This document shows positions 33,601 through 45,979 of a DNA stretch of 64,000 bases, one piece after another. Below the pieces are notes generated by a model that searched no databases, was not told the DNA's origin, and saw only the letters and a program-made list of their open reading frames with translations. A program made the translations under genes and the position numbers. This DNA is from Saccopteryx bilineata (lineage: Eukaryota; Chordata; Mammalia; Chiroptera; Emballonuridae), in contig NC_089496.1 in NCBI RefSeq assembly GCF_036850765.1, positions 46,738,113 to 46,802,112 on the forward strand, written 5' to 3'. The first letter of the stretch is position 1, and each line of letters opens with the position of its first letter.

Positions 33601-36169
33601 TGTTTACCCAGCGCCCGCTTAGTCCATGGTCACCAGTGTTATTTCAGGAACCTGGGAACTGCTGGGCAAGTAACCAGTTCTGGGTCTGATAGACTGAGGG
33701 TGAAGGCCCCTGTGGTCCATGTGGGATAGGAGGTCAGCCAAAAGAAGTCCAGGTCAAGATTGGGAGCCTGAGTTATGCAAAGTGGATAGTTGGGAAATAG
33801 TCCAAAGAGCCAGTGGGAAGAGGGTTACCACTTCCAGGTTTTTCTGGGTTCCAGATCCACCTGTGCCTATGTCATGGTTCTGAAGAGCTGGACCATTTGC
33901 TTTCTCTCTTCTTTCATGCCTGATACTGAGCCGAGTGGCCTGAGCCTATCGGGGTAGCAGGAGGTACCTGGAATCAGCCGCAGATTAGAGCGATGAGCCG
34001 TCAGCTATGGGACCGAGGCCGGGAGCAAGGACAGCATGGTGATCTGGGGGTGTCCTTTAGGATCCACTCCAGTGAAAATGGCAGCCTGGTGCAAGTATTT
34101 TCAACATTTCGAGGAGGCTTTGCTTTCTCAGCTGCAATTTGATTTGTCATGTTGCAAGCAGCGCGGGCAGTAGCAGACTGAGAGGCTGCCTAGGGGAAGG
34201 GCAGACGTTGTCTCTGGAAGGTTTACTGTGATGCTCGTGCAAGGAGTCTAGGTGGCCTGGCTCTGAGCCCCTGTATAAAGCAAAACAACTGCTCTTTGGG
34301 CCTTGTGGCAGCTCCAGGAAGCTGAGACTCAGATGCTATGGCTTGGGCTCTCTCTGCCTGGTTCAGAGTTTCATTCAGATTCTACTGAGGGGGCAAATTT
34401 GAACGCTAATGAGGTATTAGTTGATATAAAGGAATTATAGTCAATTTTATTTAATAATACTGTTGTTATATTTTAAGGGCTTTTTTCTTTGATAACACCC
34501 ACTGTCAGATGTATGTTTTTAATGAGAGCAGAGAAGCAGGTCCGGGTGAAGATAGAGCAGGGTTGGCTGTGAGGTGATGTTGTTGAAGCTGGATGAGGGC
34601 ACACAGGTGCCCATCTTACAACTCAACTTTCGTCTGCGTTAATTTCCCCACCCGATGAAAATTTAGTGGACGTCTACAACCACAAAATATGCAAAATAGA
34701 GGTGATTTAGCAGAAAGAGGGAGTTATGCAGCATGATTTTACTGATTCAGATGGATATTTGAGACTAAAATGTAAGCTTTTATTTTTTAAAAAGACCCAC
34801 ATAGGCACAGACATCTGCTTGAAATTCTCTGTGTTGCCCCCTTCCTCCACGTAATCTGGCTCCGATGTTTTCTAGCAATTAAAGGTAAATTTGTTAGTGT
34901 AATTTCCCTACAGAGGACGACGTGTCACCGGTAATCACTGAGTTGATTTGTGGAATGATTTGGCTTTTCTTCTCCTAAGACTGCGGGCTGACACAAGGGA
35001 CTGTGAAAGGGAATGTCAGAGAAGCGGCGAGGCCGGTCACCCCGACCTGCCCTGCTTACGTTCACGTCAACCTTGGGGCCGGGCGCGCACACCAGATAAC
35101 AAACAGCGGCTTGAGAAAATGTTGCCTTTACTGTTCTGGCCCCGGTACAAGGTCGGCGAGCCCTGTCTGGTGTTTTCCTCTCAAACAAAGCACCGAGGAC
35201 GGCGTGGGAGTTTCTAAGGAGTTTCTAAAGCACAGCCTTCCCAGCCGGCACCTCTTCTTAACACCAAGGTCACCCAGACGCGGAGGGATTTTCACCTTCG
35301 CTGCTCCAGCCTCTCGGACAAAATGCCTCCAGTGATTTTTTTTTTTTTGCTGAAGGACTCCAGAGGGTGGTGATGGGACCGCAGCGTTAAAGCCAACCCT
35401 AAGGCCAAACCTTTGGATGGGCAGGTATCTTGGTGACTTGTGCTACCGCTTAGAAAACAGACAACAAACAAGCAAAAAAAAAACCCCTGTAGGTTCGTGA
35501 GCAGGGGAATAGCAATTCTCAAAAGGCCCGACCCCAAACCCTAGAGGACTGTTTTCAACTTCACAGCTGTGACAAACAGATTCTTACCCTTTTGGCATTA
35601 CAGTCTGTACGTTTTCTGAACTCTTATTGGTTGACTGGGAGGAAATAGAGGGCGGCCGTGCTGGGGGTCAGATCTACGACCAGGAGGGAGTGCAGCCAGC
35701 CCTCGGGGCTCAGCACCCCGGGCAGAATGGCCCAGCGAAGCCCATTCCTGACGTTCAAGGGCCGTCAGGCAAACACAACTGAGGGCTGGTGAATGAGCTC
35801 CGTTTTTGCTGTTAATTCATAACTGTTGGTAAGAAATGCCCTCCAAAGTGCATTGTTACATGCCACAGAAAAGAACAAGAAGCAGCCAGCTGCTCAGGGA
35901 GACTCACTGCAGATGTGGCATGTCATCTCTCCTGTCTTCACAGGCCCTTTGGACCCTCCCAGGGGGGCCTCCCACCCATCTTCCCCCTTTGAAAATGGCT
36001 GCAGAAAGCTGAGATTAGGGTGGGGAAGGTGGAGACTGGCCAGCAATAGTAATGGTGGTTCCAGGGGGCAGAGAGTACTGTGCCCACTGGGACGGCATGT
36101 GTACTGCCCCCACGTGGTGGGAGGACCCCTGAGCTGGGAGGGATGGCCACCACCCTCAGTGTCAGATGG
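33601..36169. other. Intron 1 sequence with a CpG-enriched block
   Basis: No exon or named repeat. About 16 CpG dinucleotides fall within 34999-35210, far denser than the surroundings, with motifs such as GGGCGCGC. An A9 run lies at 35475-35483. No splice or start context suggests a gene. Confidence 0.4.
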
Positions 36170-36350
36170 GCCTGGCTCCAAGTTCAGTGTCTACTGGAAC
36201 CTGGGGAAATCCTTTTAGGCCTTGTTTTCTCACCAGAGAAATGGAGGCCATAATACAAGATGGGGTAAAGACGGGTCTTTAACCCATTTAAAGATGGGTT
36301 AAAATGATGGTCTGAAAGCACCAGGCAGTGCCTGACTCAGATGAGTGTGC
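36170..36350 (+). repeat. MIR SINE remnant
   Basis: A 'gaacctggggaaatccttttaggccttgttttctcaccagagaaatgga' stretch followed by 'aaagcaccaggcagtgcctg' fits a sense MIR with its tail. Highly diverged. Confidence 0.5.
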
Positions 36351-37911
36351 CCCGTTAGCAGCAGCCCCTGCCCTCTGTCCGCATCCTGTGTCAGCGCAGT
36401 CTCACTGGCTTGCACGCTGTTCTGCCTGGGAGAACAGTAAGCCCTCCTACGTCCCATTCGCTGTCCGAGCCCCAGCTTGCTGACAGGTCTGCTCCCCTTG
36501 GTGGGATCTGATCTGGGAGCCTCCGGTTTCTGTGCCAGGAAGGGCTGCCCACAGCAGGGTATGAGAGTGGGGGCCGGAGACAGAGGGGCACCATGTCCCT
36601 TTTTCCCCTGGGGCTCTCTCCAGAGCAAGCTCTGAGAGTCGTTCTGAGATTGTCCCTGCTTGGGACCACCACTTTATTTTATTATTTTATTGGGTCATCA
36701 AATCCTGACCCTTGCCTGGGAAAAACCGTAGCTCTTTCTCCTTACCAAGGCCATTCGAGACCACTGACTTACGTTAGCATAAATAATGTAATTTTTGTGT
36801 CCAAGACACATAAGTTTACATTAGTACCAGGGCCAGTTGGCAGAGTTGGCCGGGATAAGCACGGTAGTCAGGTGGTTGGCCTCAGCTCAGCGGACCTGAC
36901 GGAGTTCAGTGGGGTTCCCGCCTGCTGCACTTTGGCGCGTGGAGGTGACGTCTGCTGGGGAGACCGTGCAGGGTGGACTGGCTCCGAGCGGGAGCCCCAG
37001 AAGCTGAGCTTCCCACCCACCTGCCTCCCCAGTGCCCTCCGTGTCCCCTTGACCTTCTCTGCCCTTCACCTGGCAGGCTCCACAGTGGGGACAGTCCTGC
37101 AGGGAGAGGGGTGGGGTTGCTGTTGATTTTCTTGTATTTTTCTTTTCCTTTCATTGTTGCTAGATAATGCCCTAAGAGTAGATATTCTAAAGCTTTAAAC
37201 ATGGTCTTCAAAGTCTGGATTCTCACGTATAAAACGTGGGGAGGCCGGGAAAGGGGAGGAAAAGGGCCGGGAACATACCACACCGCCTCCTTGGGCAACA
37301 GTGAGGAGCCAGTGAGAGTCCGTACGCAGAAACTCACAAAAGCAGGGGCACCCTGGGTTTAGCTCTCTGGTGATACGAACGGACATATGGCAGCTATATA
37401 AGGTCACATTTTTTCTGAAATGTGTTACTTTAAGACCCAGATTCCAAGGAGAACCAAGACCAGCCAGGAGTTGCCCAAGAACCCTGTTTCCTAATTCTCA
37501 GCTCTGACGTCCAGAGCACTAACCCTCAGGGACCCTGACCCGCTGTCACTTTGTGTGTCGTTCCTGCCTGGTGACAGGCCCCTTAACCTCTTTTCTAGAA
37601 CAATTATGCATTTAACCAAACCTCTTCTGATTCTCTTTGCTGGCAGATAATAGTCCCCCCGCCCCGAACTTGGGAATCCTGCCATAGACCCTTGACAATG
37701 GCTAGCTTTCAGGTTGGGAGAACAGGCTTAGAAAAAAGAAGGGGTGAAGCCCAAGCCACTTGTTGGCATGGAAACTTCTCCGTGGCAATTATCATAGTGC
37801 CTTTGTATGATTACTCAAAATAGTGGTCCTCTAACATGTGACTATGAACAGCTTGACCATTTAACAAACACTGTCCCGTGGAGCCTCAGTTGATCTTGCC
37901 TCACTGTCCAC
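36351..37911. other. Unassigned intron sequence
   Basis: GC-rich in parts, with several overlapping open frames on both strands (for example 36593-37126). None has a recognisable domain or a coherent exon structure. No named repeat is seen. Confidence 0.4.
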
Positions 37912-38145
37912 GAGCGAGATACGATCGTGGCTCACTGCGAGTTCCCCTGTGAGCGAGATAAGATCATGGCTCACTGGGGGTTCCCCTGTGAGCGAGATAA
38001 GATCATGGCTCACTGGGGGTTCCCCTGTGAGCGAGATAAGATCGTGGCTCACTGGGGGTTCCCCTGTGAGCGAGATAAGATCGTGGCTCACTGGGGGTTC
38101 CCCTGTGAGCGAGATAAGATCATGGCTCACTGGGGGTTCCCCTGT
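37912..38145 (+). repeat. 39-bp minisatellite, six copies
   Basis: The unit GAGCGAGATAAGATCATGGC plus a TCACTGGGGGTTCCCCTGT half begins at 37912, 37951, 37990, 38029, 38068 and 38107, exactly 39 bases apart. Differences are few: the first copy has AGATACGATCG and CTGCGAG, and ATCATGG alternates with ATCGTGG. The unit is divisible by three, so frames on both strands stay open and mimic repetitive proteins. Five of six units contain AGATAAG, a WGATAR-type motif. No spacers are present. Confidence 0.97.
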
Positions 38146-38469
38146 AAGGACCCTGAGACAAGGGTTTGGGTGCCAGCAGTTTATTTAGGACATGATTCCT
38201 GGACACCCAGACAAGGAAGTGAGGAAGTGAGAGAGAGGAGGGACATAAGCAAGGGAAAGTGGGGCTCTCCCCTGTAGGGGACCCCGAAGACTGTGTGGGA
38301 GTGAGGGGCTCCAGCAGCTCTCATCGCTCTGTGGCACTCTCTGCAGTCCTGGGGGGGGCACTTTCCGATCTGGGGAAGTCCCCCTGGCTGCACAGACCAA
38401 AAGCAGTGAGCGTGTGCGGGAACTGGCGGAAGCCGGCCGCTGGGACAGGCGTGCGGCACCTGCTGTAGC
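38146..38469. other. Unassigned sequence next to the minisatellite
   Basis: No exon or recognisable repeat. Frames continue out of the minisatellite on both strands and have no meaning as proteins. A G8 run lies near 38352. Confidence 0.4.
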
Positions 38470-38600
38470 CATGGTCCATTCCCAGAGGAAGAAACTGAAG
38501 CCCAGCGAGGTTATGCTCTTGCTCAGAGTCACACAACTGGTGGGGTCTGTGGACTCTTTGGCCTGCATTCCATCCCTTGCACCACATCACCTCCATGGCT
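38470..38600 (-). repeat. MIR SINE remnant
   Basis: Reverse MIR signature 'gaggaagaaactgaagcccagcgagg' followed by 'ctcagagtcacacaactggtggg' and 'cctgcattccatcccttgcacca'. Confidence 0.7.
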
Positions 38601-38779
38601 ACGGTTATGTCAAAGATGCCTAGGACACCCCTAACAACCCAGGGGAGCCAGGCTCAGGAGGCCCGAGAGCAGGGCTGGCAGAATCACCATCTCAGGTAGT
38701 GCTTCTCTCGTTAGGACTGCCACAGGGGCCCTTGCACGGCTGCGGGGGCCCTTCTTCTAGCGGTGGCTAAGACACATGA

Positions 38780-38950
38780 GCCCGACTTCCTGTGTGCCTG
38801 TCCTGGAAATTGTGTATCCTCGGGGAAAGTACTTAACCTTTCTGTGCCTTAGTATTGTTCCCTGTTAAAACACTACCTGCTTCATTACGTCGATGTGAAG
38901 ACTAAATAAATGAATACACGGGAAGTGCTCGGCAGGCGGTAGAACCATAA
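38780..38950 (+). repeat. MIR SINE remnant
   Basis: Sense MIR signature: 'gaaagtacttaacctttctgtgccttag', 'gaagactaaataaatga' and 'gaagtgctcggcaggcgg'. Confidence 0.65.
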
Positions 38951-39788
38951 AAGTGGTTGTCGCTGCTGTGTCTGTGCCTGTGGATGCTCTTTTTCCATTT
39001 GCTGACATGTTCCTGGCTTTAGATTGCATCTGAACTCATGTAGAGCCAAAGCCCACACTGTATTGCGGCAGGCACGTCTGGGGAGCATCTCACCAAGTTT
39101 GCACACTTATCAGTTTTTTGTTTGTCTGTCTTCACTGCACGAGAAGGTGAACTCTCTAAGGAGGAAGATCGTGGTGGCCTTGCCCTTCACGGGGTGGCCT
39201 TGGGAGCTGCTCAAGAAACTGGCATCCCGTGAATGAGAGCGCACCTTCCTTAGGGTTCACCGGGGTCTCTGAACTTCATGTGACACAGCCAAGCCACCTG
39301 CTGGCGGTGACCTTAGCATAAAAAGCATTTGAAAGGTTGCAGCAGAGATGTACTCCTCCCAGAATTCTCTCTGTATTTATAGAACACTATTCTGAGGTCC
39401 TCAAAAGAATTTTCAGCTGTGGTTCAGTTCTTTAATTCTCAGCGAGATGAAATTGGAAACTAAAATACAGAGTGTGACAGTCTAATGTACAATATTAATG
39501 TCTACCAGTGATTATTGGCATTAACATTATGTGACAGCAGGTGGACAAATTTTAACATGTGTTTGACCCTGACACACTGTTAAAACAGGTCAGGGTCAAA
39601 GTGAGTATCCTCTCTTACATATGAGGGACTCAGATGCACTGAGGCGTGCAGAGGACCCTGAGGCGGAACTGACCTAAGCCAGGTTGCTTATTTGCAACTA
39701 CCAAGTTCTTTTAGGCAAATGTCAGAGGGACCCAGTAGTGAGAGGTGGTTTATGGCTACGCAGTCTCAACACCTAGTCACAGACCCAA
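38951..39788. other. Unassigned intron sequence
   Basis: No exon or named repeat. The segment 39330-39610 appears single-copy and contains an inverted pair, 'gtttgaccctgacac' versus 'ggtcagggtcaaa', near 39561-39600. Confidence 0.4.
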
Positions 39789-40170
39789 CATGTTATGAGC
39801 TGAACCTATGTCCCCCCCCCCTTAAATTCATATGTTGAAGTCCTAATCCCCAGGACCCCAGAATGTGACTGATGGGATCCTTAAAAAGGAAAGTAAGGTT
39901 ATATGAGCTCATTAGGGTGAACCCTAATCCAATATGACCGGTGTCTTTATAAGAAGAGGAGCTCAAGGCACGGATGCACAAAGAGGGCGCACCATGTGAA
40001 GACAGGGAGAAGATGGCCACCCGGAAGCCAAGGAGAGAGGCCTCAGAAGAAACCAACCCTGCTGACACCTTGATCTTGAACTTCTAACCTGTGGGACTGT
40101 AAGAAAATGCATGTCTCTTGTTTCAGCCCCTCGGGCTGTGGTACTGTTATGGTAGCCCTAGCATATGCAT
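39789..40170 (+). mobile_element. MaLR-type solo LTR (MLT1-like)
   Basis: Starts TGTTATGAGCTGAACC and runs through CCCC..TTAAATTCATATGTTGAAGTCC, GGGTGAACCCTAATCCAATATGAC and the CTTGATCTTGAACTTC and GTACTGTTATGGTAGCCC segments. This order is characteristic of ERVL-MaLR long terminal repeats of the MLT1 kind. No internal sequence is present, so it is a solo LTR. Age makes the target duplication unclear. Confidence 0.8.
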
Positions 40171-41587
40171 ACTCAGGGCCTTTGCTAGTAGGCCGGGGCA
40201 GAAGCCACTCTCCAGCTCCATCAGCTCAGTGACGTCCCCTCTCTGCTGCGCCACCACACCTCACGGAAAGGTCGCGTGGGGACGAATCGAGTTCCAGAGT
40301 CAGCCGTCCCCAGAGAGAACCTGCATGTGGCATCTTCACCCCCCTGCTATGCGTGCATATCCCTCCCCCCAAGTTTTTGTGCTTTTTTTATTCGTTTTAT
40401 TCTTACTCGTTCTGTTCTGCCTCATGTTGTCTACTATTTAGAAAAACAGAATCTCTGATTAGAAGGGGCCTTCTGCCTCTAAGAGCTGGTTGAAAAAGCT
40501 CCTGAAAGTGCTGAGTGCGCTGTGGTAGTGATGCATTTCAGAATCAATGGACAGACGACTTCTATTTCTAGATGCTGATGTGGAGAGTCGCGTCTAATGC
40601 TTTGCAACCTTAGATGGCTTTAGCATCCATTACAGGGTGGCCTTTTAGCCACCGCAGAGCGGGTTGCTCTGCTCACACGCCACGCAGCAGCCGTGGACTC
40701 CCTTCTCGGGGCCTGGCTGTTACTGATTCTTGCTGGAATGTTGGTGCCCAGGTATGCCGGCAGTGGATGTTAAACCGGGTGAGCCGCAGGATATCCTTGT
40801 GTGGACGTGCGTTTGCCAAAGGACAGCAGGGTTTAAAGTCTTTAATGGAGCAACCACAAAAGCTCACCGAGCTGTTTTTCTTTCAGAAAGAACCATGGTG
40901 CTATTTCCCCCAATTATTTGAGAAAAATAAATAAAATAAAAAAATGAACTTTATTTTTATTTCATTATGCTCCACCTCATTCCATAAAAAGATGACACAG
41001 CCATTGTTTAGGATTCTGCTCCCGCGGACTTTTCCACCGCGCTTTTGCATCTACAGATTTGTTTGTTTATCGAGGGTTTATCTGATTCATTTGTTAGCAA
41101 AACAGATCAAAAAGCTCTGTGCAGGCAGCCATTAATTCAACGATGAAACGCACTTTGCAGACCCAGTCCTGGGGACCAGCTGTTGGCCAGGGGTGTTATC
41201 TGGGGTGTCCACTTCCCTCGACCCCGACCCATGACTTAGGTGACTACGGTGCTTTAATATTATGATTTTCTTTTAATTATTGTCATACAGACACTAGAAT
41301 GTATCTCTCTCTTTGTGTATGCTTTGATTTTTTTTAAAAATAGACTTTGTTTCTGAAACCGGTTGTGGGTTCCCAGCAAACTTGAGCAAAAATGACCAAA
41401 GTGCTCTTATGCCTCCTGCCTCCACACACGCCCAGCCTCCCCTGCTGTCACCACCAGAGGCTTTGTTAAGGCTTAAATCCACTGTTTTGTTAAAGATGGA
41501 TCATCTTTAAAACCACTCCTTTGATGGTGTTGTTCCTCAAAACGAACAGCACAAGTACCACAGATTAGTGAGATTTTTACAATGTGG
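40171..41587. other. Unassigned intron sequence
   Basis: No exon or named repeat. An A/T-rich patch lies near 40920-40960. Frames are short and uninformative. Confidence 0.4.
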
Positions 41588-41955
41588 GGTTTTTTTTTAA
41601 GTGAGAAGTGGGGAGACAGAGAGACAGACTCCCTCAGACCTCCCGACTGGGATCCATCCGGCAAGCCCCCTTTGGGGTGATGCTCTGCCCATCTGGGGCG
41701 TTGCTCCCTTGCTCGGCAACTGAGACATTTCAGCACCTGAGGCGAGGCCATGGAGCCATCCTCAGCACCAAGGGTCAACTTGCTCCAAATGAGCCATGGC
41801 TTTGGGCAGGGAAAAGAGAGAGATAGAGAGAGAAGCAAGAGGGGGAGGGGTAGAGAAGCAGGTGGGGGTTTCTCCTGAGTGCCCTGACCGGGAATTGAAC
41901 CCAGGACATCCACACTCTGGGCCGACGCTCTACTGCTGAGCTAACCAGCCAGGGC
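41588..41955 (-). mobile_element. tRNA-derived bat SINE (family A), older copy
   Basis: Minus-strand head GCCCTGGCTGGTTAGCTCAG ends at 41955 and a diverged B box GGTTCAATTCC follows. The body differs from the young copies and lacks their CGTCGCCCC sub-repeats. It more closely resembles the copy at 53939 (GATAGAGAGAG-rich middle, CATGGCCTC). The target match is only about ACAATG. An older subfamily is inferred. Confidence 0.85.
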
Positions 41956-42229
41956 CACAATGCAATTTTTTTTAAACATTTATGTATTAACTTTTTACAG
42001 TGTCTTACATTCATATAATGTCCTATTTTCTGCCATGGAATTAAATGAACTAGCGTTCAGAGTGGAAGCTGGCATATCAAAGGCAGTTGATGTTTGTTGA
42101 CTCTATCGACTTGTTGACTCTTCCTTGAAGAGTCTTGTGATTTTCAGAAGCTCCGTGATTGGAACAGTCTTCAGCCTGAAAGGGGAACGGCTGTCATCAC
42201 TGTTGGCAGTAGCCGGGCAGTCTTTAATT

Positions 42230-42394
42230 TATTCATTTTAGAGAGGAGAGGGAGAGACAGAGAGAGAGAAGGGGGGAGGAGCTGGAAGCATCAACTCCCA
42301 TATGTGCCTTGACCAGGCAAGCCCAGGGTTTCAAACTGGCGACCTCAGCATTTCCAAGTCGATGCTTTATCCACTGCGCCACCACAGGTCAGGC
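42230..42394 (-). mobile_element. tRNA-derived bat SINE (family B), reverse
   Basis: The complement begins GCCTGACCTGTGGTGGCGCA and contains GCTGAGGTCGCCAGTTTGAA, AGTTGATGCTTCCAGC and a CT-rich tail. The structure equals that of 3812-4020. The target duplication is imperfect: the left 'cagtcttta' compares with the right 'tggtcttta'. Confidence 0.87.
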
Positions 42395-44740
42395 AGTTGG
42401 GTGGTCTTTAAGTGACCTTGCCCCGAGCAGGGCTGTATAGCCCCTTCCTGTGTAGGGTGGACTTCCCTGAGACGCCATGGAGGCAGAAAGCCATCATTGC
42501 AAAGGGAGGACAGTAGGTGGAGATAAGTCTCAGTTTGCAGAAGCAATGGATGCGTCAGCTGACTACTACAGCCTCAATCAGTGGACCTAATTTTAGGAGG
42601 TATGAGACAAAAATACAGTTGAGAGAGATGAATTAAAAATAGCCACCACACCACCAACCCCCTTTTATTCTGTTACAATTCACTTCCTCAGATGATAGGT
42701 CGTTCCTTTTAAGTACAATTCTTTCCCTGTCATACTTGTCACAAAGCCATGTTGATGGTTATTAAGAACAAGGAAAGCCTACGTTTCACTTTGATTCATT
42801 GCAGCTGTCATGACCTTCAATTTATTTCTGCTCTCCTTTAGAATTGCTGGCATGCCGCTAAACAGATGCTACTGTATTTTTAAGGGCAGCTTTGAGGTGG
42901 CTCTGTTTTATTAACCATATCCAGGAATGTCGTTAATGAGTGACGGCTGCGTGAGTCACACTTTGGGTGTTCCAGCGAGCTCCCTCCCTGATTCTCACAG
43001 CAAAAAAATAACAACACTTGTTTTGATTTTAAATTCACACTGTCCCCTTAGAGAACTTATTTTATTTGAGTGAGTTTTTTCGATGTGTTTATTATATATA
43101 AGTGAAGCGTGAACACAAAAAGTTGTGGAGGAACTAGAAAGGGCGGTAGGAATTAGAGACACACTTTGGCAGTGAAGTTGGTAGTAGGTAATTGTGAGAA
43201 ATGATAGAATACCAAGAGTGTGATCTAGGGAGTTCTCGATTTTGAGCCTGGTTGACTAGAAGGGTATTGTTCAGATCCATGCCGCAAGGGGAATAACAGG
43301 TGTGTGTGTGGGTGTGTCTGTCCGTCATTGATGGGTGATACAGGGGAGAGGTAACGAGTTTCTTTTGGACGTGTTGCACATAACGTGCTCGTAGGACACT
43401 TATGTGGAGATGTTCAGCAGCCATTAGAAACACAAGCCTGGGCCCGCACACTCAGCCCCTTCTGTAGTGACCTGTCTCTGTTGCATAAAGGCCAGCAAGG
43501 TCCAAAGATAGACTGAGTAGATTCCAGGTCCTTCTGCTCTGCTGGCAAATGTCTGGGTCTTACCCAGCAAGTATAATATATGGATGTGTCCGGCTCCCCG
43601 CTGCCCTGTCCCTGCCCACAGGAGACGCACACAGGTATTTGCCGTTGGGTGATGGCAGCCTCAGTTTGGCAATGCTAGAAGGACTAAAAGAAGAGCGTAG
43701 ACTTTTCCTGAAAATGATGGCATGGAAATATCTAGTTTTCTGTATTTACTTATATTTGGCCTAGGTCCGATGACAGAGCGATAGAGCATACACGCTGAGC
43801 AGCCAAGTCTGGTGACCTGAAGGGCCCAACCAGAGAGGTGTGCAAGCAGATTCTGGAATGGACAGGAGTGTCCTCAGACCCGCAGTGAACCCCTTTCGGC
43901 ACCGCCCTTGGGCTAAGCTGTGAGTCATTGGTTCTCTAGGATCCAATCCAAGTCCAGACCCAGCAGACTCTGTTGGATTCTCCGCACAAAGGACCTAGAA
44001 GAGTGACTGTGAGAAAAGAAAGTCTAGATCAGACACCTTGAGCTTTCTAGAAACTGTGGAATTGCCCCCCTCTAGGTTATTTCTGTTGCCTTTGTCTCCT
44101 TCCCTGTCGGAGCACTGTTCGGAACCCTCATCTATTTCCGAGTTAGCAAAGGGCTGCCGCACGCCGGCCCCCCAGCCAGCGGGGGGTGTGAAAGGGGATA
44201 GGGGCTGACACTTGGAAAGAGGGAGGTGGACCAGCAGGTTGGCCGCGGAGGTTCTGTGTTACCTGACGAGGGAGGTTCAGGTACAGGCTATTTACAGGTG
44301 GGGGATCGGCCTCACCGCCTAGGGTTACTGTGCAGTTTCCATTTGAAGCGCGCTCAGGCCTCCCTTTGCCAGGACGGCTGCTGGCTCACGTTTAAGGCAC
44401 CCATCCGACTCTCAGAGTCCATCGTTCCACCCTGGCCTTCATTTCCGGCCCTGGCCAAGGTCTAACACTCAGCTCCGTGGGCCCCGGCCCCCTGAGCAGC
44501 ACACAGGCTCCCTCTCCCTACCCATCCTTGCTGTTTCTTCTGATTCCCTTCCCGCCCTCTCCTTTCCGCTCTGGCTGTCACACTCATTGCGAGGCAGTTT
44601 CTGCCAGGGTCCTACGCCAGAGGGCGGCTGGATCACTTCCTTCACCGGCTGCAGGCTGGCCGTGGGTTTCCTGGGTGTTTCGCCTTCACGACCTCCTCAG
44701 GTGGTGTTAGTAAGAGGCTGTACCGCGTGGCGGTCAAAAG
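42395..44740. other. Unassigned intron sequence
   Basis: No exon or named repeat. The part 42780-43030 looks single-copy and might be conserved. A TG-rich patch lies near 43299-43317. Between 44100 and 44720 the sequence becomes GC-rich with frames that show no familiar motif. Confidence 0.4.
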
Positions 44741-44920
44741 GTGGCTGGCTCACTTCTCAGCCTTCCCCTTACTAGTAGCAGACAGATAGCCTGCTTGGCT
44801 CTGTGCCCCATCTGTAAACTGGACATAGTACTCATCACTAGTACCGACATCAAGGGGTTGCCCAGTGCCTTTAAATGAGTTAGTCTATGTAGAATACTCA
44901 GGGCCTGGCACACACACACA
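44741..44920 (+). repeat. MIR SINE remnant
   Basis: Sense signature 'ctctgtgccccatctgtaaactgga', 'gagttagtctatgtagaa' and 'ctcagggcctggcacac', ending in an (AC) run. Confidence 0.7.
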
Positions 44921-45645
44921 CGTCTTCTCATCCCTTTTTGTTATTGTTATTGTTGTCATTGTCACCTTTGGCCTGTTGCAGCCTCCTTTCCCGGACTCCA
45001 GAATCACCTGTGTGTGCACAGTAAGGAGGAGGGACTAGGTCTCAGTGAAAGTTGGTTATTTCAAACGGAAATGGGGTCAGAGTCATAGGTTTCAAGCTGG
45101 GAATGTACAGGAGAAAGCCTTGAACAGGAACAGTCATGCTGAAGTCATCAGCTGAACTTGAAGGAGTTTGCAGATAATCTGCTGGGAGGGTTGGGGGCGG
45201 GCAAGCATGTTTCATTTTGGTAGGACTTTTTGTCTAAAAGAAATAGAAGATATGGAAGCTCAACCAGATTTGAGACACTGTTCAAACGATGTATCATTTA
45301 TTAGCAATTCCTAGCCTGTTCCCACGCCCTTGACTCCCAATGCCGGCCTTTTGTTGTTGTTATTTACAAGGTTGTTCTTTCCAAATCCAATGTAGGTTTT
45401 AAAATCAGGTTTTCTCTTCATTTCATTTTAGTCTTAACAGCCTTAGGAATATTGGCCTCATCGAAAAAGAGAGAAGGGTGCTGAATTGAATTTTCATTTC
45501 TGAGGACAGAGCGACCAAAGGCTAGAACGCGTGAGGGCGGTTCGAAGGCTCCAGGCTGTGGCGGAACCTTGAAGGCGGCAGCTCAGGGTCCCACACCCAC
45601 CCGTTCCGCCCAAGCAGACAGATGTCCAAGACCCAGAGCCTAAGG
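44921..45645. other. Unassigned intron sequence
   Basis: No exon or named repeat recognised. It ends in the GCCTAAGG target of the hAT element that follows. Confidence 0.4.
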
Positions 45646-45971
45646 CAGGGGTCCCCAAACTTTTTACACAGGGGGCCAGTTCACTGTCCCTCAGACTGTT
45701 GGAGGGCCGGACTATAAAAAAAACTATGAACAAATCCCTATGCACACTGCACAAATCTTAAAGTAAAAAAACAAAATGGGAGCAAATACAATATTTAAAA
45801 TAAAGAACAAGTAAATTTAAATGAACAAACTGACCAGTATTTCAATGGGAACTATGCTCCTCTCACTGACCATCAATGAAAGGGGTGCCCCTTCCGGAAG
45901 TGCAACGGGGGCCGGATAAATGGACTCAGGGGGCCGCATGTGGCCCGCAGGCCATAGTTTGGGGACCCTTG
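45646..45971. mobile_element. Non-autonomous hAT transposon with perfect 8-bp TSD
   Basis: Ends are CAGGGGTCCCCAAACT and, in reverse complement, CAAGGGTCCCCAAACT: 15 of 16 matching bases. GCCTAAGG lies immediately before (45638-45645) and after (45972-45979), a perfect 8-bp duplication as expected for hAT. The middle is A-rich with no transposase frame. A shorter, opposite-oriented relative is at 56499-56705. The intact duplication and low divergence of the ends suggest a comparatively young insertion. The exact family name is not certain. Confidence 0.93.
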
Positions 45972-45979
45972 GCCTAAGG

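Noticed and set aside
36593..37126. 177-codon forward frame
   Set aside because: Lies in intron sequence with no recognisable domain, overlaps other open frames, and lacks conserved splice context.
37861..38277. Forward and reverse frames with repeated 13-residue units
   Set aside because: These are products of the 39-bp minisatellite, open on both strands; no start, splice or conservation evidence.
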